This document shows, piece by piece, positions 34,120 through 44,716 of a stretch of 64,000 bases of DNA. The notes below the pieces were generated by a model. It searched no databases. It saw only the letters and a list, made by a program, of their open reading frames with translations, and was not told where the DNA came from. The translations under genes and the position numbers were made by a program. Position 1 is the first letter of the stretch; every line of letters starts with the position of its first letter. Location: assembly GCA_025618425.1 (NCBI GenBank), contig CM046835.1:20717076-20781075 (forward strand), read 5' to 3'. This stretch comes from Heliocidaris tuberculata. Its lineage: Eukaryota; Echinodermata; Echinoidea; Camarodonta; Echinometridae.

Positions 34120-34436
34120 CAGGGGCGGATCTAGCTTTTTGCCAAGGAGGGGGTTTGAGGGGCTGAGCTGGGTATTGCGAGGGAGCGTAGCGACCGAGCC
34201 CGAGCGAGCGAAGCGAGCGAGGGGGGAGGGTGTGGGAGGGGAGATACCCCCTCCCACAGTAGGGAGATTTTTCATTTTTAGGGTTGCCAGCTTGCGATTT
34301 TAAGCATACTTGCATGCTCTATTTTTTCTCTTTTTTTTTTTTTCCTATGCACATTAAATGTTTACTTGGCAGCCCAAGGGGGGGGGGGGGGTTAAACCCC
34401 CTAGACCCCCCCCCCCCCCCCGTAGATCCGCCACTG
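34120..34436. mobile_element. CAGGGGCGGATCTAG-ended MITE, third copy, nested
   Basis: The ends CAGGGGCGGATCTAG and GTAGATCCGCCACTG match the copies at 15445 and 23120. TCATA is duplicated on both sides (34115-34119 and 34437-34441), giving the same 5-bp duplication length. The interior carries GCGAGCGAAGCGAGCGAG and G and C runs. It lies within the right arm of the 32873-34522 element, so it inserted later. Confidence 0.85.
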
Positions 34437-34518
34437 TCATACGCGTATATCTCATCAAGGAAATTATTCATTATCATAGAAAATTTCTGCCATGAAATCC
34501 AGTTTCCTTTTTTCTGGG

Positions 34519-34522
<4 letters not shown>

Positions 34523-34557
<35 letters not shown>

Positions 34558-34560
34558 GTT
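34523..34560 (+). repeat. (AC)n(AT)n microsatellite
   Basis: A short AC run is followed by about 11 AT repeats next to the end of the foldback element; a shorter AT run lies at its other end (32860-32872). Confidence 0.85.
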
Positions 34561-34689
34561 TTTTTTCTTTTTTTTTTTATTTTAGCGTAGGCAGGCAGGC
34601 AGACATTCAAATTATTGAAATCCTGAGAGGAAAGTCTTTTTTCTCACTGAACGACAGGTCTCCAATTTACTGATTTGATAATGGAATGG

Positions 34690-35395
34690 GTTTTTTTTTT
34701 TTTTTTTTACTACAGACACATTGTTTTAATCAGACGAGTTGAGAAGGAAAGAAATACCATTTATTTTCAAAGTATTCACTAACTAAGAAGGGAAACATCA
34801 TGATTGTCCTGTCATCGTTTTACTTTATTTTGTCAAGTATATACACAGCTGATCTATATATCAGCCTGAGAAAATATTATCTTTTACATGTTTATGATAC
34901 ATGATACTGTGATGTGGAAAAATACGTAATTGCATAGACGACTCCTTGCTAACATTGGATATCCCTTCAGGGGAACTTCTAGAAACGGTATATTGAAAAA
35001 CAAAATAAAAGTAAGTCTTTGCTATATTTTAGGAAATCAAAATGTACTATTCTGTTTTCTTTTTTTTTTAACCATGTCTTTTTTCTATATTTCTCATGCC
35101 GGGTCTGTATTAGACTTTGTAAATTAAAGAAAACTTGACTGACGACTCACTTGTCCATATCATGTTTCTTGCGGTTTCTCCGAATTCATTATAACACTAA
35201 ACAAGAGTGGCAATTACCATTTATTGATGTTCTTGAACTCATTAACGCCAAATTAAAAAGCTTTGTTTTCGTCATACATGTATATCAGACGTGTCTGATA
35301 TAAAAGAGCAGGTTTTGTTTCTTTTCACCCGCTGACAATAAAATGTTTATTAGACTCTCGATAAATTGCCGTGCACGCAAACAGAAGGTTAACAA
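34690..35395. other. Unique DNA, no gene seen
   Basis: Apart from a poly-T run at about 34691-34708 I see no supported feature in this AT-rich stretch. Confidence 0.35.
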
Positions 35396-35399
35396 CAAA

Positions 35400-35945
35400 C
35401 CCCAGAAACAGAAGGCCCATGAGACCAATAACCTTCAAAGCTAAAGACCAGTGAGACCAAAGGCCCCTAAACTGAAAGCCCACAAACTGAAAATAAGCGA
35501 GACCGAAAGCCCACAAGCAGAAGGCCCACATACGGAAGGTCCTACGGAAGGCCCACAAACAAAACGAGAACGAGGACCCACTAATCAAAGGCCTACGAGA
35601 CCAAAGACCCACAAACCGAAGGCCATCAAACGAAAGGCCCATGAGACTGAAGGCCTAAGAGGCCGAAGGCCTACGAACAAAAGCCCCACGAATCAAAGGC
35701 ACACAAACCAAAGCCGATGGGATCGGAAGCTCACAAGAATGAAGGACCACAAACTGAAGGTCTAAGAGGCTTAAGAGACCAAAGGCCAAAAAACAACAAA
35801 TGCTCACAAGACCGAAAGCCAAGGCGACCGGAGTCCCACAAGACCATAGACCTATAAACTGAAGGTCCATAAACCGAAAGTCCACGAGACCAATTACCGA
35901 TGGCCTACGAGAACGAAGGCCCTCAAACCAAAGGCCCATGGTCGC
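35400..35945 (+). repeat. Degenerate 15-16-bp minisatellite (ACAAACCGAAGGCCC)
   Basis: Words of the form ACAAAC-CGAAGGCCC and ACGAGAC-CGAAGGCCC repeat for over 500 bp with many changes. The units alternate an ACAAAC/ACGAGAC part and an (A)AGGCC part. Open frames on both strands (for example 35325-35642 minus and 35451-35765 plus) reflect this repetition, with Lys/Pro/Glu-rich or Phe/Trp/Gly-rich products, and are not genes. Confidence 0.8.
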
Positions 35946-35949
35946 GCTG

Positions 35950-37295
35950 CCCATTTGGAAAGTTTACGAGTCCGAACGTCCACTGAGCTGAAGTGAAGGT
36001 TCATTTGACAAGATTCTTCTGTCTTCTGTCGAGTGGACCCTTGGAATCGTGTACATGCGCTCAACTGGGATGTAGCTCTTAAAAAATAAACAAACAAAAA
36101 CAAAACAAAACAGAACAAACCACACAAAAACACACAAATGATCAAGAGTTAGGTTTATTTTCAAATGAACCTGATACACAGGACAATCTTTCGTCATTTC
36201 CAACTGAAATGATACCCATCCCACCGAAAAAAGGTAAATCTAATCTGTAAGCGATCCTCTTCTGTCAGTTACACGGTCATACAAATGGGAACACATGTTG
36301 AGCTTCACGATATACATTGGCAGGATGTGGTATAATTTTATTTGGAAGAAGCAATACGATACTCTCAGCTTTCTTAGATCTGTGGCATACATATTGCATT
36401 CAGAAATAACGTCCTTGCGTGGAAACGTAAGAGATATGACTAACAACAAAAGAAAGCATGTATTTTCAATAACTTCAAAGTTTGATTGATTAAAAAAAAC
36501 AACTTTATAATATGGATGAACCGCATTTCCTTTCCATTCGACTTTCAGGATTGGCTCGTATTTCATAAATAAAGACTGATAATAAAATAACAAAATAAAA
36601 ACAAAGATAATGTATACGTTGTAAAAATAAATATATTGTAAATATTGTACAAATTTGTTCATTATTATGCACCAATGCTATCATTACTATTAATTTCATC
36701 AATACACACAAAAAAAGATTTAAATCAGTACATAATTGTACGTTATAAATATTGGACATATTCTTTTAAATAAAAATATTGTAAATATTGTACATATTTC
36801 TTCATTATTGTGCACCAATGCTATCATTATTATGATTTCATCAATACACAAAAAAATTATATCAGTGAAGAGCTGACAAACTTTTGTTGTATTGTTGAGA
36901 CGGAATAGAATAAATGTAACTTTATTAACATAGAAGATAATTCAAACAACGACTTTTGTAACGATGGTGTCAAACGAGAATGGCAATGTAATGTGCTGAT
37001 CCATGAGATTGTATCTCAGTGGGGAGACATTCTGGAGCTAAAATCTTGCAGCTCCATGAAGGGATGAAGGCCCTTCTAAGAAGAGCCTCGTCCATTGATT
37101 ACCATTTAGAAAAGAGCTTTTCAGTTGGAAAGCCAGAGGGCTACTCATATCATGAAGACGAACGTCAAAATGGTGAAAAGAGTGACTTTAGCCCATGCAT
37201 CATAAACCCCTCCCTACCCCCACCTTCATCTGCACTTCCCCTCCCCACCCCACCTCTCTCTCTCTCTCTCCATCTCTCCTCTTTTTAATAAGAGG
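35950..37295. other. AT-rich DNA with one unassigned open frame
   Basis: A direct repeat of about 55 bp occurs at 36639-36720 and 36785-36850 (TATTGTACAAATTTGTTCAT / ATTGTACATATTTCTTCATT, then GCACCAATGCTATCATTA). The segment 37003-37198 is open in one plus frame with ordinary mixed composition (includes ILQLHEGMKALLRRASSIDY), without an ATG at its start and without clear splice sites; it could be a decayed exon, but I cannot support a call. Confidence 0.3.
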
Positions 37296-37300
37296 AGGCG

Positions 37301-37335
37301 GGATGGCTCAGTGGTATAGAGCAGTGGTCTCGTTC
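37301..37335 (+). mobile_element. tRNA-derived SINE, 5' part with A box
   Basis: GGCGGGATGGCTCAGTGGTA then TAGAGCAGTGGTCTCG has the look of a tRNA 5' half, with the RNA polymerase III A-box pattern TGGCTCAGTGG. The matching B box and tail appear only after 700 bp, at 38041, so the SINE is split by retrotransposon sequence. Confidence 0.6.
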
Positions 37336-37427
37336 TGTGTGATCTTGTATCGTGTGCCGTTTTATATCATTTTTTATGCTTTTGTTTTATTAAAATGATA
37401 CTCTGATATTTATGTTAGGGAACCTGA

Positions 37428-37896
37428 ATTACAAGCTTTGCTTTCCAAGGTTTCCTCCTTAATAAAGCTAACATTTATTTACTCACCAATTACAACGTAA
37501 ACTCCCAATTCAAATCTAAGCTTAAATCCTACTTGTTCCCATTATTGTAATTTGTAGCTTTAACCATTTTTTGTTGTTGTTGTAATATCTTAGTTCAACT
37601 TAGTCAATGCAATGTAATTTGAAATTGTAATATTTCTTTTGTTTGTTTCCTGTTAATAATAATTGTGTAATAATGAATCATTGTATAATAATTTTATGTT
37701 ATCTCCTACTCAACTTAGATGTATTTCCATGTCAACAGTAATATGCCCCATATCTCGCTCTCTTTCTTGCTATTTTTTTCTCTCTCTCCTTCTTTTTCTT
37801 CTCTTCTCTTCTCTCTCTCTCTCTTAACTGCGCCAGGAGTGTCATTTTTGACAGACATGGCGCAATATAAATACTCATAATTATTATTATTATTAA
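37428..37896 (+). mobile_element. Non-LTR retrotransposon 3' end (CR1/L2-like), 5'-truncated
   Basis: The frame open from 37428 ends with SQFKSKLKSYLFPLL and TAA at 37548-37550. F-K-x-K-L-K-x-Y-L-F is the typical C-terminal end of CR1/L2-type LINE reverse-transcriptase proteins. A 3' untranslated region with a CT-rich stretch follows. It ends with GCGCAATATAAATACTCATA and an ATT repeat (37882-37896), a frequent LINE 3' terminus. Only 40 codons remain, so it is a dead 5'-truncated copy. Confidence 0.6.
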
Positions 37897-38041
37897 TTAA
37901 ATTTCATTTTGTTTTTAAAACCGAATTTATGTACTAGATTTCATTCTTAATGGTTTTTCTATGCTCATAATGATTTTTGTAATAAAACTGAAAGTCTTTG
38001 TAAATTTATTTGCTGTTATTGTGGAAATAAATGAAATGAAA
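37897..38041 (+). mobile_element. Second retrotransposon-like 3' tail ending in (GAAAT)n
   Basis: AT-rich sequence ends GGAAATAAATGAAATGAAATG, a short tandem tail of the kind left by L2/CR1-like elements, and stops where the SINE resumes. No coding part remains. Confidence 0.4.
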
Positions 38042-38205
38042 TGAGCCCATGGAAAGGACCCATGTTCAAAACCAAGGGGATGCGCTAGTGCCCTTTGGCA
38101 AGGCATTAATCCTCATTACCACGTCCCTCAGAGAGGACTTAAAGCCGTCGGTCCCCTGGTTGCTTACTCGCAAGCATACACATGCTCTTCTAGCAGTCAG
38201 GTAAA
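38041..38205 (+). mobile_element. tRNA-derived SINE, 3' part with B box
   Basis: GAGCCCATGGAAAGGACCCA and GTTCAAAACC (B-box-like, compare GGTTCGAAACC) continue into a tail with TGGCAAGGCATTAATCCTCA and TACCACGTCCC, familiar as the tail of tRNA SINEs in marine animals. Together with 37301-37335 it forms one SINE split by about 700 bp. Confidence 0.55.
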
Positions 38206-38492
38206 ATAAACTATCAAACCTTCTCCCTCTCTCCCTCTATCTTCCTCTTTCTCCCCCTTTGTATACATTTACAGTAACATTTATTTTGCTCTCTCGCTCT
38301 CCCCATCTCTCCAGTTTCCCCTAATAGTTTGTTGCTTTTATTCTATTAGGTTCTCTCTACCGTTCCTCCATTCTATGATTTTATAATCAATGCGTGTAAC
38401 TTTTTATTTTCATTTTTATTAGGATGATTTGTGTATATTGTACTATCCCTTTACAGGTGCGCTTGTCATTTTTCACCCATTGCCTACGGGAA

Positions 38493-38645
38493 CCGGGGGA
38501 GCGTTTCATCAAGCGTTTTGTCAGTGATTTTACTGACAAATTTGCTCTCAGCCAATCAGATGCAGGGATTTCAGTAGCTTATAACAGTTGTCGGTTAAAA
38601 AAAAAAAAAATCACTGACAAAACGCTTGATGAAACGCTCCCCGGG
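38493..38645. mobile_element. Hairpin MITE with inner CCAATCA box, copy A
   Basis: CCGGGGGAGCGTTTCATCAA and GCGTTTTGTCAGTGATTT are repeated in reverse complement at 38611-38645, so the 150-bp element can fold into one hairpin with a poly-A interruption. Its centre, TTTGCTCTCAGCCAATCAGA, is shared with the element at 51432-51580. Confidence 0.8.
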
Positions 38646-39050
38646 TGCTCCCTGTCTTAACCCTATGTGAATAAGAGAATCCAGTAGTCAACGGGTTAAC
38701 AATAACATTGAAGTACAAACCTATAACACCACTCTGAAAGAGCAGAACTAGTGCCCCCATCAACCGTTAACATATACAATATACACACACATCTCTGCTT
38801 TCTTTTCAAGTGTGTTTAGAATGAATGTTGAATTTTGTTCGAGTCATTCCTCGAAAAGCTGTTAGTTTTGGATATTTTCACGAACACCTTAGATCTTTCT
38901 CGCTTTCCAATTTATTTCAAAGCCGCTTTGAAAGACATACAGACGACAAACCTACTATACGAACAACTGTCTCTGTAACGCCAGAGTTGCCCGGCATCTG
39001 ATGCTCTGAGGTAAAACTTAGTACGGGCAACGGCATAATGGGGGGTAGGC

Positions 39051-39091
<41 letters not shown>

Positions 39092-40310
39092 CATACACAT
39101 ATATATATATATATATACACACACACATATATATATTATATATACCGGTATATATATTTTTTTTTTATCAGGAAATTCTGCCGAAAATCACGACATAACT
39201 TTAAGGAAAAACACAATTCCATTAAGTTTATATTCTGATTTTGTATGGTTTCTAACCATTGGATTAATTTCAATAATTTTGTATGCGTATACTTTATTTT
39301 CTTCCGCCTATATACAATTTAAAAAAAAAGAAAAGAAAAGAAAAGAAAGAAATACAGGGCCTGCTGCATCCCAATTTGCATGAAGTGCAGAATGGAAATC
39401 ATCAGGTTGAAGAATATGTTTTCCTGATAATATCAATATTGTTTTAGCTTAATGCACACCTACAAATCATGAAATAATAAAAAAGAAAATTTAATTTCCA
39501 TGTTAGTGTGTAGGCAAAGAGAGAGAGAGAAGGCTTGGATTTCCCCTTTCAACCCACAGTCCTCTGTATTGAAGCTTGTAAGGAAAAGTTGCTTAGAACT
39601 ATAAGGTAACACGATCAGATACAGAGCTCACACATAAGATTTTAGCCTTCCCATCCAGTCGGCAATTTTCAATTCAATAAGTATAAACTGAGACCCTTAA
39701 ATGCGGTGGATTGGTCATTTCACTAACCGCTATCATCCAGCATGTGCTTTGTGGGTATGTTAGTGTTCACCATTGAAGTGGTTTTTTATGATTTGAAATG
39801 AAACACAAGAATCGTCTCTAGTCAATTGTGGTCTGAAAACAGATTTAAAAAGCTCAGTGTGCTTCGGCATGCTTTCACTCAGCTAATTTTAAATGTCACT
39901 CAGCTGAAATTAGCGCATTTTACTGAATAAAACTTCTTTACTGTATACATTTCTTATCTTCTCTATCGTAAGAGTCAATCTACCACCACTTTTTTTTTAT
40001 TATTCTTTGCGTCGTGTGTTGCCTTCTTAGTGGTTTGAAGACTAGTCTCATGCTGTTTTATGACCTTTATACAAAATATATTTGAAAAACGTATCATAGT
40101 AGCTTTATGATTTAAGATTAAAAGATGCTTCTACTTGCATGTGGTTATCCTGAACTTTCAGACAACTATTGGCAGAGTTTAGTCAATCACTCTACATGTC
40201 ATTAACCTATTGACAAAGCAATCGTATTTCTTTTACTTTTTTTTCATTTGCTTTCGCATTTTCATCTTTTATTTAAGAAAAGATGCTTGTACGGGACGAT
40301 AAAGCACTTA
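38646..40310. other. Non-coding DNA with a (TA)n tract
   Basis: A TA/TATG microsatellite covers about 39053-39155. I see no exon, transposon ends or RNA gene in the rest; poly-purine AAAAG repeats occur near 39321-39352. Confidence 0.4.
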
Positions 40311-40620
40311 TTTAAGAGTGATATTTATATTCTGGATGTATATAGCGCCTAACACATCTATACGATGTCTCTAAGCGCTTTACATAAATATTATTACCCC
40401 GATCATCGGATTCAGGCTTGTCCGCACACAAAGTATGCACCTTCTCCACTCCCTGGGAAGCATTCCAGCCAGTCGCCTTTTTACAGACGCTCACAATGCT
40501 GATCAAACTACAATGACTTTCACATTCTACGGGTACCCATTTTACACCTTGGTGGAGAGGATCAATACAGATAAAACGCCTTGCTTAAAGACAAAGGTGC
40601 CCTTGCCGGCATTTGATTAA
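40311..40620 (+). repeat. Dispersed repeat with TATATAGCGCC...AAGCGCTTTACA
   Basis: GATGTATATAGCGCCTAACA, CATCTATACGATGTCTCTAA, GCGCTTTACATAAATATTAT and a tail ending in GCCTTGCTTAAAGACA is a repeat type that I know as common in marine invertebrates. Parts of it recur at 28700-28760 (TTTTATAGCG...GCGCTTTATAAAG) and at 1290-1400 (the ATGCCTTGCTCAAGGACA tail). The element class is not clear. The short open frames in it are not genes. Confidence 0.55.
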
Positions 40621-41287
40621 TTTATACAACGGCTTCAGCCTGAAATTTCTGCCTACCGAATGATACACTTGCAATCATATATAAATTCATAAGATACTAT
40701 TTTGGGGGACTAAAAAATCAAAATGAGTTCAGTAAGGGCATTACTTTATATAGTTAATTAATTTTAGCACATTCTCATTTCAAATTGCAAGAAACTTTTT
40801 TTTTTTGTTTTTTTTTTGAAATGCGAGCATTTTAGTCAATGAAATTATTAAAAGACTGTGTCCTGCTCCTTGTGATGGAGAATTGAATTTAAATGGTGTT
40901 ATAGTTGTACAAAACTTACAATTCATTATTATGAAGTCATTTTAAAAAAAGGTTTCATGGATCTTTCCATGTAGAATCGCCATACATACCCGCCATCCCT
41001 TCTCTACCTTAGTGTCACCCCCCCCCCCCTCCTCCCCGCTCCCAGTGATTGCAAACGTCAGTCACAGTTGCAATTTCCAACATGGGGCACGCATGTTTGT
41101 GTGAAGTGCTTTTTCTCTGAACATTCGAGAGCATGTCAATGAAAGAAACCCATCTCCTGGACATGTTGAGGGACACTTACCTTTCCCGTTCACAATGAAA
41201 GAAAAACTGAGCAAAAGAACTTCCAAATTTAAAATTCTGATCGCGCGAAGAACATGTAACCGCTGGACTCTCCGCGTCTCTCCTCTC

Positions 41288-41339
<52 letters not shown>

Positions 41340-41350
41340 CCTTTCTCTCC
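41288..41350 (+). repeat. (CT)n microsatellite
   Basis: A nearly pure CT dinucleotide run of about 55 bp with one or two T interruptions. Further CT-rich DNA lies at 41900-41990. Confidence 0.9.
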
Positions 41351-42141
41351 CCTCCCTTTCTCTTTTCTATTATAGCTTGCCCATCTTTAAATACACCCCC
41401 CTGTGTCTTACACATACAATCTGTGAATGCTCTGCTTTATTCTTTCTTTTTAAAAAATATAATTTTGTTTTATCTTTGTTTGTTCCCCTTTCTTTCTTTT
41501 CCTTTCGTATTGTCTGTAAATATTCTATGTGTTTTAAATTATTGAGTGCTTTCAATGCCACGGGTTCAAGGCTGAAAGAATAAGATATCAGGAGAACGGA
41601 AAGAAGTATACTCGAGAAGGACCTCTTCGTTGACATTGTATCAATCCAATCTATTCCCTCCAAGCATTCATGGACCTACTAGAGATTTGAGAAACGTCCT
41701 GTCCTTGTGAAGTATCTGTCATCCACACCAAAATAGAAAGTGGGAGGGACAAGGGGGATCCAAATCCCTCGATTATTCGGTATTTAAATACAAAAGTAAG
41801 TGGCTCTTTCTTCCACTGACTGACCGAAGATAAACATCATTTTCTTCTCTTTTTTTTTTTAAATTTTGATTGTTCTAAGTACTATTTATTTTTCCGCTGT
41901 CAGGATACCCTTTCTCTGTCTCTTCTCTTCTCCTCTCTCCTCTTCTCTACTCTCTCTTCTCTCTTTCTTCTTTCTGTCTGTCTGTCTATCTCTTTCTTCC
42001 ATCTTTATTTTTTTTGGGTCTCTCCCTTTATCTGCATCTCCCTTCCCCAACACTCTCTCAGTATTTGATTGATTTGATGTGCATCCTCTAGCCATTGGCG
42101 TAGACAGGTCCCCATACCTGGGGGTATGACTTCCCCCAAGG

Positions 42142-42144
<3 letters not shown>

Positions 42145-42198
<54 letters not shown>

Positions 42199-42250
42199 TG
42201 TGTGTGTGTGTGTGTGTGTGTGCGTGGGCGTGTGTGTGTGTGTGTGTGTA
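42145..42250 (+). repeat. (TA)n then (TG)n microsatellites
   Basis: About 22 TA repeats are followed by TG repeats with interruptions up to 42250. A matching TG-then-TA arrangement lies at 42545-42655, so two compound microsatellites flank the GTCATCGG cluster. Confidence 0.9.
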
Positions 42251-42262
42251 TGTGCGCCCATT

Positions 42263-42545
42263 TAAAGCGATGACATAGGCATGAACTTTACATTCGGACC
42301 GATGACACACAGCGAACCGATGACGTCATCGGTTGGCAGACCTGGCAGTTAACCCAAATTACATGCTTTTGCATATAGGGGTAGGTCATCAGTTAGTGTT
42401 ACGCGAACAAGTCGTCGGTTGTATAGAAAAATTTCAGACGGGTCATCGGTTATGCGGTTGAATTCTACACACACAGGTCATCGGTTATGCGGTCAAATTC
42501 TAGGTTGTAAAAGATGTCATCGGTTATTATGCGCGCACAGGTATA
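42263..42545. repeat. Cluster of GATGAC / GTCATCGGTT words around a 20-bp palindrome
   Basis: AACCGATGACGTCATCGGTT (42315-42334) is a perfect 20-bp palindrome with the CRE core TGACGTCA. To the left GATGACA words point one way (42269, 42301). To the right GTCATCGGTT or close variants occur near 42386, 42411, 42441, 42478 and 42516. Two of them continue as GTCATCGGTTATGCGGTYRA ATTCTA. Irregular spacing and the flip at the palindrome suggest an inverted repeat array rather than a simple tandem repeat. Confidence 0.65.
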
Positions 42546-42553
42546 CGTGTGTG

Positions 42554-42584
<31 letters not shown>

Positions 42585-42619
42585 ATGTATACGTATATAC
42601 GTATATATATATATATATA

Positions 42620-42659
<40 letters not shown>

Positions 42660-42660
42660 G
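42545..42660 (+). repeat. (TG)n and (TA)n microsatellites
   Basis: TG repeats (42545-42584) pass through TATACGTATA into two TA runs up to 42655. Confidence 0.9.
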
Positions 42661-44137
42661 TGTGGGGTGAGGTTGTGTAAATATGTATATGTTTTTTCTC
42701 TTTACTTATCCAAGATACAACTTTAGCATCATGCTTTGCAATTTTGTAGTATGATTTGAATATTGAGCAAGCGAGTGAAGCGAGCGAGCCAACAATAGCA
42801 ATTACATTGTAATTGCAAAATTTCACAATGAAAATTTATTCAATAAGCTATACTTTTAATACGAGCGAGCGTAGCGAGCGAGCATATAAGTCACTTTGGA
42901 TTAGGGGCACATGTTATGGAAAAGGGAAACGTGTACTTATCATGGGGAAAAGGACACTTCAATTATTAGAAAAATAAATGAATGTGTAGAGAAGGTAGAA
43001 AAGGCAGTTCATCACAGGTAAAAAGGGGCACTTATAACAACTGAAGAGGGGCATTTATAAGAACGGGAAATTTTCTTATATAAAGTAGAAAAATTAAATC
43101 AGTGTCTATATATTACAAAGAAAAAAATGACTTGTTACATTAAAAGGAATAAAAGGGATTAAAAGGGCGAAAATGCTCTCGTTGAAATAGGAGCATTTTT
43201 CAGAGGTAAGGTGAGGGATGAGGTGTAATTATCAAAATGGGCACTTAAAAGAATATGGAACTGGGACTTACTCGAAAGAAAAATGGGGGTACTTATCTGA
43301 AGTTAATTGGAAAAGAAGGGGCAATGTGCCCACATGCAACGCCCGGAGCGGTGCTTCTGACCGGGCCTACATGTTATGATTGTCATTTCATAATTCTTCT
43401 ATGTATAGTTGGGTGATGATGACACAGGTCATCATCCTCGATAAATATTTGGGGTGATGTATTCTCTCTTTCTCCACCACATTCGATTCCTGTAACTATA
43501 TTTTCATTTCAGTTTTGCAGAATTGCATTATAAAGGAAAGTTACCGACTGAACCCTCTAAATCCAGAATAATTACATGTACTTTTAATCTAAATAATTTT
43601 TCTGCATTGTGGATTCGAAAAAAAAAAATCACCTCTAAATATATTTGGGGATGGGAACACATGCAGGCCAACCCCCCCCCCCCCCCCACTTCATTAAAAA
43701 AATGTATACCTCCATATCACTCCCGATCAACACCTATGTTGTATAATTTGGATTAGATGGTTTTCACTTTCTAGTGGTGTAAAAATATACCGGGGAAAAT
43801 CAGAAGCCACGACAGCATTGTAGATAAATGTTTAAAAATTCATATAAATCTCCAATATTGTACACAGATATATAACATTTATATTGAATAAAGAATATGT
43901 AAAAATAAAATTAATAGATGTAATATATCAAATTATATTTATCTACAACATAATATAGAAATGTATAGTTTCCACTACTTTTTTTTTTTTTTTTTTTTGG
44001 TGGGGTGAAACCTGGAGGGATGTTTGTACACACCATCCCCCACCCGAAAAGGGGGATGCATATCCCCCCCCCCCCCGCTATCTACGCCCCTGCCTCTGGC
44101 TTTTCCCACATCAACACATTGTACCACCCCTCTCTCT

Positions 44138-44175
<38 letters not shown>

Positions 44176-44280
44176 TCCCTTTCTTTCTCTTAAAACAATA
44201 AAAAGGTGTTTTCTCTTCAGCAGAATGTATGCAGTTATGTTCGGTGAATATTCGACGTCCACCTCATAGGTCCACTTCAT
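42661..44280. other. Non-coding DNA with repeat fragments
   Basis: GCGAGCGAGC words appear near 42771-42790 and 42865-42882. GGGGCACTT-type words recur through 42.9-43.3 kb and resemble the interior of the 24389-25358 element. Poly-C (43673-43688, 44063-44077), poly-T (43979-43998) and a CT microsatellite (44131-44172) are present. No supported gene. Confidence 0.4.
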
Positions 44281-44716
44281 TCTCTTTTACTTCATTCTTT
44301 TTTTGTTTTAAATAATATTTTATTTCTTCCTCATATATAACATATGGAAATAATATATTACATGAAATCATTTATAAACATTTTTACTGATTATAAAAGA
44401 ATATAAATTATACCAATCAGAAAAAAGTAAACTTAGAATCAAATCTATACACATTTCTTTAACAATTTATAATCAAAATGGGAATAGTAATATAGAACAG
44501 AATCTTGATACAGGAAACTCTATGAATTGCATTATAAAACACACAAAAAAAAACCACACACATATATATATATAGATAGATCTCAAATTAAACATGATTT
44601 TTTTTCTTCCATTTACAATATCATTTAATCAAAATGATTTTTGAGGAAGTTATGAGAAAAAAAATAAAAAATCACACACTCACACACGCTTCACAAACCA
44701 ACTCCCCCCCCCCCCC

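Larger units (their letters stand above)
32873..34522. mobile_element. 1.65-kb near-complete foldback (long inverted-repeat) element
   Basis: The left arm begins GTGTCCCAGGAAAAGAAAAC at 32873 and the right arm ends in CTGGGACAC at 34522. The arms pair over roughly 500 bp: for example TTGATGCACAACTTATTATT near 32981 against its complement near 34070-34090, and GTTGGGGTATAAAAAGGCTG near 33361 against the region near 33700. The right arm is split by the MITE at 34120-34436; removing it restores the pairing GAGATATAC...GTAT. The loop (about 33400-33680) holds an open frame of 107 codons on the minus strand (33420-33743). The element sits between AT dinucleotide runs. Confidence 0.8.

Noticed and set aside
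35325..35954. Leu/Phe/Gly-rich minus frames that look like membrane proteins
   Set aside because: They run along the ACAAACCGAAGGCCC minisatellite; the hydrophobicity is a by-product of the repeat.
36240..36662. 140-codon hydrophobic minus-strand frame
   Set aside because: AT-rich Phe/Tyr/Ile composition as expected for chance frames; no domain and no splice evidence.
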